Of a stretch of 64,000 bases of DNA, positions 1-7,993 are shown one piece after another (the stretch's first letter is position 1; every line of letters begins with the position of its first letter). The translations under genes and the position numbers were made by a program. Under the pieces are notes generated by a model that saw nothing but the letters and a program-made list of their open reading frames with translations, was not told the origin of the DNA and made no database searches. The DNA comes from PCRC01 sp040384665 (GTDB lineage: Bacteria > Pseudomonadota > Gammaproteobacteria > Burkholderiales > Burkholderiaceae_C): NCBI GenBank assembly GCA_040384665.1, contig JAZKIY010000020.1:1-64000 (forward strand), given 5' to 3'.

Positions 1-966
1 GCCGCCCCAGGCGCCGCACAGGCCGTGCAGCGGCCAGACGCCGAGCACGTCGTCGATCTTCCATTTGTTCTGCGTCAGCGTGAACATCACCACAAAAATC
101 GCGCCGGCCACCGCGCCCACCGTGAGCGCGCCCAATGGGTGCATCAGGTCAGACCCGGCGCACACCGCCACCAAGCCGGCCAGCGGGCCGTTGTGCACAA
201 AACCGGGGTCGTTCTTGCCCAGCGCCAGCGCCGCCAGCGTGCCGCCGACCATGGCCATCAGCGAATTGACAGCCACCAGGCCGGAGATCTTGTCGATGGT
301 CTGCGCGCTCATCACGTTGAAGCCAAACCAGCCGACCGTCAGAATCCACGCGCCCAGCGCCAGGAAAGGGATGTTGCTCGGCGGGTGGGCCGAAATCTGA
401 CCGTCTTTTTTGTAGCGGTTGCTGCGCGCGCCCAGCAGCACCACCGCCGGCAGCGCCAGCCAGCCCCCCACCGCGTGCACAACGATGGAGCCGGCAAAGT
501 CGTGGAACTCCTCGCCCGTCAGCGCCTTGATCCAGCCCTGCACGCCAAAGTGCTGGTTCCAGACGACGCCTTCAAAGAAGGGGTAAACAAAGCCAACAAT
601 GACGGCCGTTGCAATCAGTTGTGGCCAAAAGCGCGCACGTTCGGCAATACCGCCCGAGATGATGGCCGGGATGGCGGCGGCAAAGGTCAGCAGGAAGAAG
701 AACTTGACGAGGTCATACCCGTTCTTCTGCGCCAGCTGCTCGGCGCCAACAAAAAAGCTGGTGCCGTAGGCCACGCTGTAGCCGACGATGAAATACACCA
801 CGGTGGAGACCGAGAAGTCCACCAGGATCTTGACCAGTGCATTGACCTGGTTCTTTTTGCGGACCGTGCCCAGCTCCAGAAACGCAAATCCCGCGTGCAT
901 CGCCAGCACCATAATGCCGCCGAGCAGGATGAACAACGCGTCCGAGCCCTGTTTTAGTGCCTCCAT
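1..966 (-). CDS. amtB: Ammonium transporter, Amt family (3' end outside window)
   Basis: Integral inner-membrane channel that conducts ammonium/ammonia. The visible 322 codons start at ATG (966) and run off the left edge, so the C-terminal part is missing. The hydrophobic N-terminus contains MVLAMHAGFAFLELGTVRKK, and further on come DFAGSIVVHAVGG and the glycine-rich helices typical of Amt proteins, with the conserved Asp-Phe-Ala-Gly stretch near residue 155. No signal peptide is apparent; the first helix begins around residue 10. A glnK gene usually neighbours amt; none is visible on this side. The family is clear; the exact paralogue (AmtB or a second Amt) cannot be decided from the part seen. 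Confidence 0.9.
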   Translation of the reverse strand, partial: MEALKQGSDALFILLGGIMVLAMHAGFAFLELGTVRKKNQVNALVKILVDFSVSTVVYFIVGYSVAYGTSFFVGAEQLAQKNGYDLVKFFFLLTFAAAIPAIISGGIAERARFWPQLIATAVIVGFVYPFFEGVVWNQHFGVQGWIKALTGEEFHDFAGSIVVHAVGGWLALPAVVLLGARSNRYKKDGQISAHPPSNIPFLALGAWILTVGWFGFNVMSAQTIDKISGLVAVNSLMAMVGGTLAALALGKNDPGFVHNGPLAGLVAVCAGSDLMHPLGALTVGAVAGAIFVVMFTLTQNKWKIDDVLGVWPLHGLCGAWGG

Positions 967-1073
967 AAACCCCTCTTCTGGATAAATTGCATGTTATTGG
1001 TGCCATTTGACATTCAAATCATTCAAGGCACCAAAATCAAGCAAAAAGTGCGCCAGAAGTGTGCGGAATGTGC

Positions 1074-2081
1074 TCAGAAGACCGTGTGGTCGCCACGTTC
1101 TGGTGCGGCAGCACCGTCCAGCACCCGGGCGTAGAAGTCAAACAAGGTGTCGGTACCGGTGGATGGCGTGGCCGCGGCGTCGTAGCGGCCGGTGGTGTCA
1201 AGCACCAGCATGGACTCGGTGGCGTAGTAGCGGCCAATGCGCGCCAACTCGGCTTTGCTGGCGAGCGCGGGCACCCACCTGCCCGCCAGGCTGAGTGCGC
1301 CGATCACCGCGTCCAGCACGCCGACCGGCACCTGTTTGAAACGCGGTGGCCGGCCCAGCAGGGCGAACAGGTGTTCGCCCTGTTCGCGCGGGGTGATCGC
1401 GTCGCCAGGGCCACCGATGGGCAGCACACGGTTGTGGCAGGCGGTGTCGGTCAGACAGCCCACGAGGTAGTCGGCCAGGTCGTCGTCGCTGATGGGTTTG
1501 CAGGCCGTCAACCGGCCATCGCCAAACAACACAAACGGTTTGCCCGACCGCACGCGCTCAATCTGCCCCGACAGCGACTTGAAAAACGCCGTGGGCCGGA
1601 CAATGGCATAGGTCAGCCCCGAGGCCATCAGCGCCGCCTCGAACGCCAGCTTGGCCTGCTGGAAAGCCAACAGCGGCTTCTGCACGCAAATGGCCGACAA
1701 CTGCACCCACTGCGTGACCCCCGCCTGCTGCGCGGCCGCCAAAGCATGCAGGTGCGCCCGGTGGTCTACCGCCCAGGCGTCTTTGGGCGCCCCGGTGCGC
1801 GATGCCATGCAGGACACCACTGCGTCAAAACGCTCGCCCGCCAGGCCGTCCTGTGCCAACGATGCCGCGTCCATCACGCTGCCAAAACGCAGGCGGACGC
1901 TGGGCGGCCAGGCCGCGTCGCCCACCGTGCCAGGCCGCACAAAACACACCACGGTGTGCCCATGCCGCGCCAGCGCACGCACTGTCGCCCGGCCAATCGT
2001 GCCGGTCGCCCCCAGCACAAAGACGCGCTTGCCGCTGCCGGCAGGCGCATGGGTTTCGGTACGGCGAGGTGAGAAGGTCAT
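1074..2081 (-). CDS. bciA: Divinyl chlorophyllide a 8-vinyl-reductase (BciA type)
   Basis: NAD(P)H-dependent atypical short-chain reductase that reduces the C8 vinyl group of divinyl (proto)chlorophyllide during (bacterio)chlorophyll synthesis. A Rossmann motif GATGTIGRAT sits near residue 20. Downstream blocks match the plant DVR/BciA family closely: VVSCMASRTG, LSAICVQKPLLAFQQAKL, IVRPTAFFKSLSGQ, GDGRLTACKPISD, LPIGGPG and GRYYATESMLVLD. Length is about 335 aa from the ATG at 2081. The frame stays open to a TTG at 2198 (374 aa) with another ATG at 2174; the extra N-terminus looks arginine-rich and non-family, so 2081 is preferred, but no strong ribosome site decides it. It is divergent from the GDT1 gene. 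No other pigment gene lies within the window. Confidence 0.85.
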   Translation of the reverse strand: MTFSPRRTETHAPAGSGKRVFVLGATGTIGRATVRALARHGHTVVCFVRPGTVGDAAWPPSVRLRFGSVMDAASLAQDGLAGERFDAVVSCMASRTGAPKDAWAVDHRAHLHALAAAQQAGVTQWVQLSAICVQKPLLAFQQAKLAFEAALMASGLTYAIVRPTAFFKSLSGQIERVRSGKPFVLFGDGRLTACKPISDDDLADYLVGCLTDTACHNRVLPIGGPGDAITPREQGEHLFALLGRPPRFKQVPVGVLDAVIGALSLAGRWVPALASKAELARIGRYYATESMLVLDTTGRYDAAATPSTGTDTLFDFYARVLDGAAAPERGDHTVF

Positions 2082-2239
2082 CGTCGTTCGTGCAAGTCTG
2101 CGTCCCACAGCATAGGCCAGGCGGGCGTGCCCCAGCCGCCGCAAAAAACCACCGGGTTGGCGCGTCACCAGCATGCACAAGTGGCGGGGTATGCTCAAAG
2201 GCTGTTTTCAACCCGCTTTTCACCGTGGTCACCCCCTCA

Positions 2240-2800
2240 ATGGAAGCTTTTCTCGTCTCGACCGGCATCGTCGCCCTGGCTGAAATGGGCGACAAAACGC
2301 AATTGCTGGCGCTGGTGCTGGCACTGCGCTTCCGCCAGCCCTGGCCAATTGTCTGGGGCATTTTGGTGGCCACCCTGCTGAACCACGCACTGGCGGGCGC
2401 GGTGGGCGCCTGGGTGACCACCCTGCTCGGCCCCGACGTGCTGCGCTGGGTACTGGGCATCTCCTTCATTGCCATGGCCGCGTGGATGCTGGTGCCCGAC
2501 AAGCTCGACGATGGCGACACCGCCACCACACCCCGCTTTGGCGTGTTCGGCACCACGCTGGTGGCCTTTTTCCTGGCCGAGATGGGCGACAAGACGCAGA
2601 TCGCCACGGTGATGCTGGCGGCGCAGTACAACGCTTTTTACGCGGTGGTGGCTGGCACCACGCTGGGCATGATGCTGGCCAACGCGCCGGTGGTCTGGCT
2701 CGGCGAACGCATGACGCGCAAGATCCCGATCAAGGCCATCCACATCGCGTCGGCGGTGGTGTTTGCGGTGCTGGGCGTGCTGGCGTTGGTGTCGGCATAA
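2240..2800 (+). CDS. TMEM165/GDT1 (UPF0016) family cation transporter
   Basis: Six-helix inner-membrane protein of 186 aa built from two repeated halves, each carrying the signature E-x-G-D-K-T: ALAEMGDKTQLLALVLAL near residue 12 and LAEMGDKTQIATVMLAAQ near residue 115. Members of this family export manganese (Vibrio MneA) or exchange Ca/Mn for protons (yeast Gdt1), so manganese or calcium efflux is the likely role. Start ATG at 2240 gives the usual compact form. The gene is followed after about 20 bp by the promoter and riboswitch of metX. I looked for a yybP-ykoY manganese riboswitch upstream and did not find one. Confidence 0.88.
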   Translation: MEAFLVSTGIVALAEMGDKTQLLALVLALRFRQPWPIVWGILVATLLNHALAGAVGAWVTTLLGPDVLRWVLGISFIAMAAWMLVPDKLDDGDTATTPRFGVFGTTLVAFFLAEMGDKTQIATVMLAAQYNAFYAVVAGTTLGMMLANAPVVWLGERMTRKIPIKAIHIASAVVFAVLGVLALVSA

Positions 2801-2818
2801 GGCGACGAACTGGGCCGC

Positions 2819-2824
2819 TATACT
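2819..2824 (+). promoter_or_regulatory. Probable -10 element of the metX leader
   Basis: TATACT lies immediately upstream of the SAM-II-like aptamer, so transcription would start at about 2830-2832, exactly at the first paired base of the aptamer. No good -35 hexamer is visible at 16-18 bp, so the promoter is judged mainly by this placement. Confidence 0.45.
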
Positions 2825-2829
2825 TTCAC

Positions 2830-2882
2830 ATGCGCCGATTTGTTCCCTCTTGCGGGCGCTTTAGAAATACAGCTAAAAACGG
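2830..2882 (+). promoter_or_regulatory. SAM-II-like riboswitch aptamer upstream of metX
   Basis: The leader follows the order of the SAM-II (SAM-alpha, metA) consensus: P1 5' strand GCGCC (2832-2836), GATTT (2837-2841), a pyrimidine-rich loop ending TTGC, P1 3' strand GGCGC (2855-2859), then TTAGAAAT and the hallmark AGCTAAAAACGG (2871-2882). The C-rich loop around 2844-2847 can pair with GG at 2881-2882 as the pseudoknot requires. SAM-II RNAs bind S-adenosylmethionine and repress methionine synthesis genes, and here the next gene is metX. Recognition is by eye against the remembered consensus; a covariance-model search was not possible. Confidence 0.75.
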
Positions 2883-2895
2883 TTGCTTGTCCCAG

Positions 2896-2931
2896 ACCCG
2901 GCCCCGCTTTTAGCGCCGCCGGGTTTTTTTA
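2896..2931 (+). terminator. metX: Intrinsic terminator (expression platform) before metX
   Basis: A 7-bp perfect stem ACCCGGC (2896-2902) / GCCGGGT (2918-2924) is followed by an uninterrupted T run to 2930, 13 bp before the metX start codon. AGCGCC at 2912-2917, next to the stem, can pair with GGCGCT at 2855-2860, which includes the P1 3' strand of the aptamer. That offers a simple switch: without SAM the P1 strand pairs downstream and hampers the terminator, with SAM it is held in the aptamer. The terminator is seen; the switching is inferred. Confidence 0.75.
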
Positions 2932-2943
2932 TTAGAGCCACCG

Positions 2944-4065
2944 ATGTTTGTCACGCCCCAGTCCATGCATTTCGCCGACGCGCTGCCGCTGCAAAGCGGC
3001 AAGGCGATCCGCGGCTACGACCTGGCGTTTGAAACCTACGGCACGCTGAACGCCGACCGCTCCAACGCGGTGCTGGTCTGCCACGCGCTGAACGCCTCGC
3101 ACCATGTGGCTGGCGAGTACGAAGGCCAGCCCAAGTCCGAAGGCTGGTGGGACAACATGATCGGCCCCGGCAAACCGGTGGACACCAACCGCTTCTTCGT
3201 CATTGGCGTCAACAACCTTGGCTCCTGCTTCGGCTCCACCGGGCCGATGCACGTGAACCCCGACACCGGCGACATCTACGGCGCTGATTTTCCGGTGGTC
3301 ACGGTGGAAGACTGGGTCGACGCCCAGGCCCGCCTGCTGGACCGGCTGGGCATCCACACGCTGGCGGCGGTGCTGGGCGGTAGCCTCGGCGGCATGCAGG
3401 CGCTGAGCTGGACGCTGCAGTACCCGGACCGGGTGCGCCACGCGGTGGTGGTGGCCAGCGCGCCCAACCTGAACGCCGAGAACATCGCCTTCAACGAGGT
3501 GGCGCGCCGCGCCATCGTCACCGACCCGGACTTCCACGGCGGCCATTTCTACCGCCATGGTGTGGTGCCCAAACGCGGCCTGCGCATCGCGCGGATGATT
3601 GGCCACATCACGTACCTGAGCGACGACGTGATGAACGCGAAGTTTGGGCGGCAGTTGCGTGAAGGCCTTGAGCTGAAATACTCCACGCAAGATGTCGAGT
3701 TCCAGATCGAGAGCTACCTGCGCTACCAGGGCGACAAGTTCAGCGACTACTTTGACGCCAACACCTATTTGCTGATCACCCGCGCGCTGGACTACTTCGA
3801 CCCGGCCCGCGCCCATGCCGGCGACCTGAGCCAGGCGCTGGCCAAGGCGCAGGCCAACTTCCTGCTGGTGAGCTTTTCAACCGACTGGCGCTTCTCGCCA
3901 CGGCGCAGCCGCGAGATCGTGAAAGCACTGCTCGACAACCGGCGCGACGTGAGCTACGCCGAGATCGACGCGCCGCACGGGCACGACGCTTTCCTGCTGG
4001 ACGACGCCCGCTACATGAACCTCGTACGCTCCTATTTTGAGAGCAAAGTTGCCAGGTTCGACTAG
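2944..4065 (+). CDS. metX: Homoserine O-acyltransferase MetX
   Basis: First committed step of methionine synthesis: transfers an acyl group (acetyl or succinyl from the CoA ester) to homoserine in the cytoplasm. The protein is 373 aa, an alpha/beta-hydrolase with nucleophile elbow GGSLGGMQAL near residue 145 and the C-terminal His in DAPHGHDAFLLD, typical of MetX. The annotated ATG at 2944 gives the standard N-terminus. Betaproteobacterial MetX enzymes are often succinyltransferases despite belonging to the acetyltransferase family, so the acyl donor is left open. Expression is probably controlled by the SAM-II-like leader. metW follows 40 bp downstream. The last codons and the TAG stop overlap a dispersed repeat (4031-4094). 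Confidence 0.95.
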   Translation: MFVTPQSMHFADALPLQSGKAIRGYDLAFETYGTLNADRSNAVLVCHALNASHHVAGEYEGQPKSEGWWDNMIGPGKPVDTNRFFVIGVNNLGSCFGSTGPMHVNPDTGDIYGADFPVVTVEDWVDAQARLLDRLGIHTLAAVLGGSLGGMQALSWTLQYPDRVRHAVVVASAPNLNAENIAFNEVARRAIVTDPDFHGGHFYRHGVVPKRGLRIARMIGHITYLSDDVMNAKFGRQLREGLELKYSTQDVEFQIESYLRYQGDKFSDYFDANTYLLITRALDYFDPARAHAGDLSQALAKAQANFLLVSFSTDWRFSPRRSREIVKALLDNRRDVSYAEIDAPHGHDAFLLDDARYMNLVRSYFESKVARFD

Positions 4066-4094
4066 GGCTTGACGATGATTTTGCTTAAAAACAC
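4031..4094 (+). repeat. Dispersed CACTAGGGCTTG-type repeat, copy overlapping metX stop
   Basis: The stretch ending metX carries the repeat core as GACTAGGGCTTG and the distal GCTTAAAAACAC, aligned with the copies at 8827 and 18394. The TAG inside CTAGGG is the stop codon of metX, so the repeat supplies the end of the reading frame. Confidence 0.6.
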
Positions 4095-4105
4095 AGAGAA
4101 AAGCC

Positions 4106-4690
4106 ATGGCTGACCCCCAAACCATGGCCTCCATCGCCAACCTGGTGCCGCAAGGCGCCCGGGTGCTCGACCTCGGCTGCGGCAATGGCGCGATGCTGGC
4201 CCACCTGCAGGCCACGCGCGGCTGCACCGGCTACGGCATCGAGATCGCCGACGCCAACGTGCTGGCGTGCGTGAAGCGCGGGGTCAACGTGATCCAGCTC
4301 AACCTCGAAGAGGGGCTGGCGATGTTCGACGACAGCTCGTTCGACGTGGTGCTGCAGATCGACACGCTGCAACACCTGCGCAACGCCGAAACCATGCTGG
4401 TGGAAACCGCGCGCGTGGGCCGCATTGGCATCGTCGCCTTCCCCAACTTTGGCCACTGGCCCAACCGGCTGGCGGTGCTCGGCGGCCGCATGCCGGTGAC
4501 CAAACGCCTGCCCTACCAGTGGTACGACACCCCCAACATCCGGGTCGGCACCTTCCACGACTTCGAGGCGCTGGCGCAGAAAAACCGCCTGCGCATTCTG
4601 GACGCCTACGGCCTTCAGGACGGCCACGACATCCGCCTCTGGCCAAACGCGCGCGCGGGCACGGCGGTGTTCAAGTTCGAGCGGGATTAG
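4106..4690 (+). CDS. metW: Methionine biosynthesis protein MetW
   Basis: Class I methyltransferase-fold partner of MetX, 194 aa. The SAM-binding motif VLDLGCGNGAML lies near residue 20, followed by the MetW-specific IEIADANVLACVKRGVNVIQ, LQIDTLQHL and FPNFGHWPNRL blocks. MetW is almost always encoded directly after metX in proteobacteria and is required with it for homoserine acylation; its own methyltransferase activity is unproven. The 40-bp gap after metX consists of the tail of a dispersed repeat, so the two genes probably share one transcript under the SAM-II-like leader. Confidence 0.95.
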   Translation: MADPQTMASIANLVPQGARVLDLGCGNGAMLAHLQATRGCTGYGIEIADANVLACVKRGVNVIQLNLEEGLAMFDDSSFDVVLQIDTLQHLRNAETMLVETARVGRIGIVAFPNFGHWPNRLAVLGGRMPVTKRLPYQWYDTPNIRVGTFHDFEALAQKNRLRILDAYGLQDGHDIRLWPNARAGTAVFKFERD

Positions 4691-4738
4691 TACAAGGGGC
4701 TGCGCCCAGTGCGCCGCCACGGGTGCGGGTTTCGCCGC

Positions 4739-4811
4739 CGGGCCGCCCCAAGGCGAAATGCGGCCCCCTCGGGGGGCAGGGCGCGACACGCAGTGCGCAA
4801 CCGTGGGGGCC
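4739..4811 (+). repeat. GC-rich dispersed palindromic repeat (family 2), copy 1
   Basis: Contains GGCCGCCCCAAGG, a GCCCCCTCGGGGGGC hairpin (4763-4777) and GACACGCAGTGCGC. The same elements recur in reverse orientation at 23565-23646 and partly at 24490-24535. It fills the gap between the convergent metW and diguanylate cyclase genes and may act as a two-way terminator. Confidence 0.7.
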
Positions 4812-4813
4812 AT

Positions 4814-6541
4814 CTACCTGCACACCTGGTTGCGGCCCAGGTGTTTGGCGCGGTACATCGCCGCGTCGGCGCGTTGTAGCAGCTCGGTCAGGTCGGTGGC
4901 TTCACCGCTGGCTTCGGCCACGCCGACGCTGATGGTCACGCTGCCGTAGGGCGGCTTCTCGTGGGCAGCAGCGGCCTGCACCAGCAGCTGGCCGAGCTGT
5001 TCGGCGCCGTCCAGGTCGGTGTCGGGCAAGACCACCACGAACTCTTCGCCGCCAAAGCGGGCCACCACGTCGGCCTGGCGCACCCGCTTCTTGATCAGCC
5101 TGGCCAGCGCCACCAGCACCGTGTCGCCCACCTCGTGGCCATGCAGGTCGTTGATGCGCTTGAAGTGGTCGATGTCCACCATCGCCACCGCCAGCGGGCG
5201 GCCGCTGCGGTGCGCCACCGCCAGCGCCGACTTGAACACCGCGTCCAGCCCGCGCCGGTTCAGCAGGCCGGTGAGGGGGTCTCGCTGCGCCAGTTGGCCG
5301 AGCTTGAAGTTGGCCTCCTGCAGCTCGGCGGTGCGCTCCCGCACCGTGGCCTCCATCTCCTGGTTGGCCGTCTGCAGGCGGCGCGTCATGCGGTTCAAGG
5401 AGGTGGACAGGCTTTGCAGTTCTTCGCTGCTGCTGAGCAGCGGGATTTCGGCGCCGTCTTTGCCGGCCTCCACATCGCGCGCGGCCCGGACGATGGACGA
5501 CAGGTTGCGGCTGACGCGGCCGGCCAGCCACCAGGCCAGCAGCGCGCCCAGTGCGGCCACGGCCAGGCCAATCGCCAGCGCCAGCTGGGTGGCCCTCTGC
5601 ACTTCCAGAAAGGCGAGCTCCACCGGTTCGCGCACCGCCACCTGCCAGCCGAGGTCGCTCACCGGCGACTGGGCCAACACCCGCTGCTGCGAGGTCAAAT
5701 ACTCGCGGCTGTCGGCCCAGCGCACGACCGAGATCGTCGGCTCCCTGGTGATGCGTTGCTCGGCCAGGGGCACGGTCTGGCCCATGGCCAGGTAGGGCGC
5801 GGTTTTGCCGCCTGGGCCAAACAGCAGCGTGCCGTCGCGGTCGAACACAAACACCTCGATCTCGCGCTGGGACGCGTTGGTGGGCAGCAGCTTGTCGATC
5901 AGGGCCGACAGCCAGTCAATGCTGCCGTGGATGCCCAGCACGCCCACGGTCTGCCCGCCCACCACCAGCGGCGCGGCAAAGTCCACAAAACGCAGCGGCT
6001 CGCCGCTGGCCGAGGGTGGCAGCAACTTGGACAGCAACTTGGCCGGGTGCACGTCGCCCACAAAATGCGCCGCCAGTCCGGCGCCAAACCAGGGCCGCTG
6101 CGCGACGTTCTGGCCGAGCAGGATGCCGTCGGTGGCGGCACGCACCACGCCTTTGGTGTCGACCACCCCCACCCAGGAGCTGTAGGGCGTGGTGGCCTTG
6201 CTCAGCGCCAGCATCTGGCCGACGTCGGGCGAGCTCAGGCCATTGGTCCACAGCGCCTGCAGGCCGGCTATTTTCAGCACCTCGACGCTGCCGCTGAACA
6301 GCTCGGACGCCAGCGTGCGCGAGACATTGCCGGTGACCACCGCCAGCGACAGCTCGGTGCGCTGGCGCACCTGCTTGGTCAAAATGTCGCCCCCCACCAG
6401 CGACAGCGCCACCGCGGTGATGGCGATCAGCGTGCCAAACACCAGGGCCACCTGCAGCCGGAAACTGCGGGTGGCGGGCGCTGGTTTGCCATCGGGTTCG
6501 ATGGCTTGTGCTGCGAGTGGGGGAGGAGAGTTCGTCGTCAC
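4814..6541 (-). CDS. Membrane-bound diguanylate cyclase (sensor-HAMP-GGDEF)
   Basis: Makes the second messenger c-di-GMP from two GTP. The 575-aa protein has a TM helix near residues 28-50, a large periplasmic sensor region to about 315 of Cache type (contains WVGVVDTKGVVRAATDG), a second TM helix near 320-340, a HAMP linker, a short coiled coil and a C-terminal GGDEF domain. The active site reads GGEEF near residue 498, preceded by an intact inhibitory I-site RQAD with the normal five-residue spacing, so an active enzyme under product feedback is expected. It starts with GTG (6541), 41 bp from the divergent chrA start. Confidence 0.92.
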   Translation of the reverse strand: MTTNSPPPLAAQAIEPDGKPAPATRSFRLQVALVFGTLIAITAVALSLVGGDILTKQVRQRTELSLAVVTGNVSRTLASELFSGSVEVLKIAGLQALWTNGLSSPDVGQMLALSKATTPYSSWVGVVDTKGVVRAATDGILLGQNVAQRPWFGAGLAAHFVGDVHPAKLLSKLLPPSASGEPLRFVDFAAPLVVGGQTVGVLGIHGSIDWLSALIDKLLPTNASQREIEVFVFDRDGTLLFGPGGKTAPYLAMGQTVPLAEQRITREPTISVVRWADSREYLTSQQRVLAQSPVSDLGWQVAVREPVELAFLEVQRATQLALAIGLAVAALGALLAWWLAGRVSRNLSSIVRAARDVEAGKDGAEIPLLSSSEELQSLSTSLNRMTRRLQTANQEMEATVRERTAELQEANFKLGQLAQRDPLTGLLNRRGLDAVFKSALAVAHRSGRPLAVAMVDIDHFKRINDLHGHEVGDTVLVALARLIKKRVRQADVVARFGGEEFVVVLPDTDLDGAEQLGQLLVQAAAAHEKPPYGSVTISVGVAEASGEATDLTELLQRADAAMYRAKHLGRNQVCR

Positions 6542-6582
6542 CGGCTGATACTATTTCAAGATGGCATTGTCGGCGCATTGGT

Positions 6583-7962
6583 ATGAACACTGAAACCGAA
6601 AACAACACTGAAAACAAAGCGCCGGCCACCGTGCCGTTCTGGTCGGCCTTCTGGTTCTGGCTCAAACTCGGTTTCATCAGCTTTGGTGGGCCCGCCGGGC
6701 AAATCGCGGTGATGCACCGCGAGCTGGTGGACGAAAAGCGCTGGATTTCCGAGAAGCGCTTTCTCCACGCCCTCAACTACTGCATGCTGCTGCCCGGCCC
6801 CGAGGCACAGCAGCTCGCCACCTACATCGGCTGGCTGATGCACCGCACGCTGGGCGGTGTGGTGGCGGGGGTGCTGTTTGTGCTGCCGTCGCTGCTGATC
6901 CTCATCGGCCTGAGCTGGGTGTATCTGGCTTATGGCGACGTGCCGCTGGTGGCCGGCCTGCTGTACGGCATCAAACCCGCCGTGGCCGCCATCGTGGTGC
7001 ACGCGGTCTGGCGCATTGGCAGCAAGACCTTGAAGCACCCGCGCCGGGTGCCGCTGCTGTGGGCCATCACCGTGCTGAGTTTTGGCGCGGTGGCGCTGCT
7101 GGCGGTGCCGTTTCCGTGGGTGGTGCTGGCCGCCGCACTCACCGGTTGGCTGGGCGCGCGCTGGGTGCCAGCGCAGTTTGCCGGTGGCGCAGGCCATGGC
7201 GCGGCGCAGGCCCGCCGTGGCCCGGCGGTGATCGACGACGACACGCCCACACCGCCACACGCCCGCTTCCGGCCCACACGGCTGGCGCTGCTGGTGGCCG
7301 TGGGCGCGGCGCTCTGGCTGCTGCCCATGGGCCTGCTGGTGGCCTGGCAGGGCTGGCACGGCACACTGGCGCAGATGGGCTGGTTCTTCACCAAGGCCGC
7401 GCTGCTGACCTTTGGGGGTGCTTACGCGGTGCTGCCGTATGTGTACCAGGGCGCGGTAGAGCACTACCAGTGGCTCACCGGGCTGCAGATGATCGACGGC
7501 CTGGCCTTGGGCGAAACCACGCCCGGCCCGCTGATCATGGTGGTGGCGTTTGTGGGTTTTGTGGGCGGCTGGGCCAAGCAGGTGCTGGGGCCGGAGGCGC
7601 TGTTTCTGGGCGCCGCGCTGGCCGCCAGTGTGGTGACCTGGTTCACCTTTTTGCCGTCGTTCCTGTTCATTCTGGCTGGCGGGCCGCTGGTCGAGTCCAC
7701 CCACGGCAAGCTCGGTTTCACCGCGCCGCTGACCGCCATCACCGCCGCCGTGGTGGGCGTGATCGCCAGCCTGGCGCTGTTCTTCATTGGCCACACCGTC
7801 TTCGTCGAAGGCGCCGGGCCATGGTGGGCACGGGTGGATGTGGGCGCGCTGGCGATTGCGCTGGGGGCGGCGCTGGCGCTGTTCCGTTTCAAGGTGGGGG
7901 TGATCCCGGTGATTGGCGCGTGTGCGCTGGCCGGCTGGCTGCTGAAAACCCTGGCCCTTTAA
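6583..7962 (+). CDS. chrA: Chromate transporter, long-chain ChrA (CHR) family
   Basis: Inner-membrane transporter of 459 aa with the two homologous halves of long-chain CHR proteins. The N-terminal half has FWFWLKLGFISFGGPAGQIA and LLPGPEAQQLATYIGW; the second half repeats the pattern as FTKAALLTFGGAYAVLPYV and ALGETTPGPLIMVVAFVGF. The family exports chromate, or sulfate in some members. ATG 6583 is chosen because the open frame upstream overlaps the divergent cyclase gene and lacks family sequence. No chrB or other metal-resistance gene lies nearby, so a dedicated chromate role is inferred from family only. Confidence 0.92.
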   Translation: MNTETENNTENKAPATVPFWSAFWFWLKLGFISFGGPAGQIAVMHRELVDEKRWISEKRFLHALNYCMLLPGPEAQQLATYIGWLMHRTLGGVVAGVLFVLPSLLILIGLSWVYLAYGDVPLVAGLLYGIKPAVAAIVVHAVWRIGSKTLKHPRRVPLLWAITVLSFGAVALLAVPFPWVVLAAALTGWLGARWVPAQFAGGAGHGAAQARRGPAVIDDDTPTPPHARFRPTRLALLVAVGAALWLLPMGLLVAWQGWHGTLAQMGWFFTKAALLTFGGAYAVLPYVYQGAVEHYQWLTGLQMIDGLALGETTPGPLIMVVAFVGFVGGWAKQVLGPEALFLGAALAASVVTWFTFLPSFLFILAGGPLVESTHGKLGFTAPLTAITAAVVGVIASLALFFIGHTVFVEGAGPWWARVDVGALAIALGAALALFRFKVGVIPVIGACALAGWLLKTLAL

Positions 7963-7993
7963 CCGTCGCTGGCCAACGTGCCAGAATTTCGCC

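Noticed and set aside
2099..2239. Possible yybP-ykoY manganese riboswitch before the GDT1 gene
   Set aside because: The conserved loop sequences of that riboswitch are not visible; the gap is short and mostly the bciA leader.
2082..2239. Possible PpsR/CrtJ (TGT-N12-ACA) site before bciA
   Set aside because: No such spaced pair was found in the intergenic stretch.
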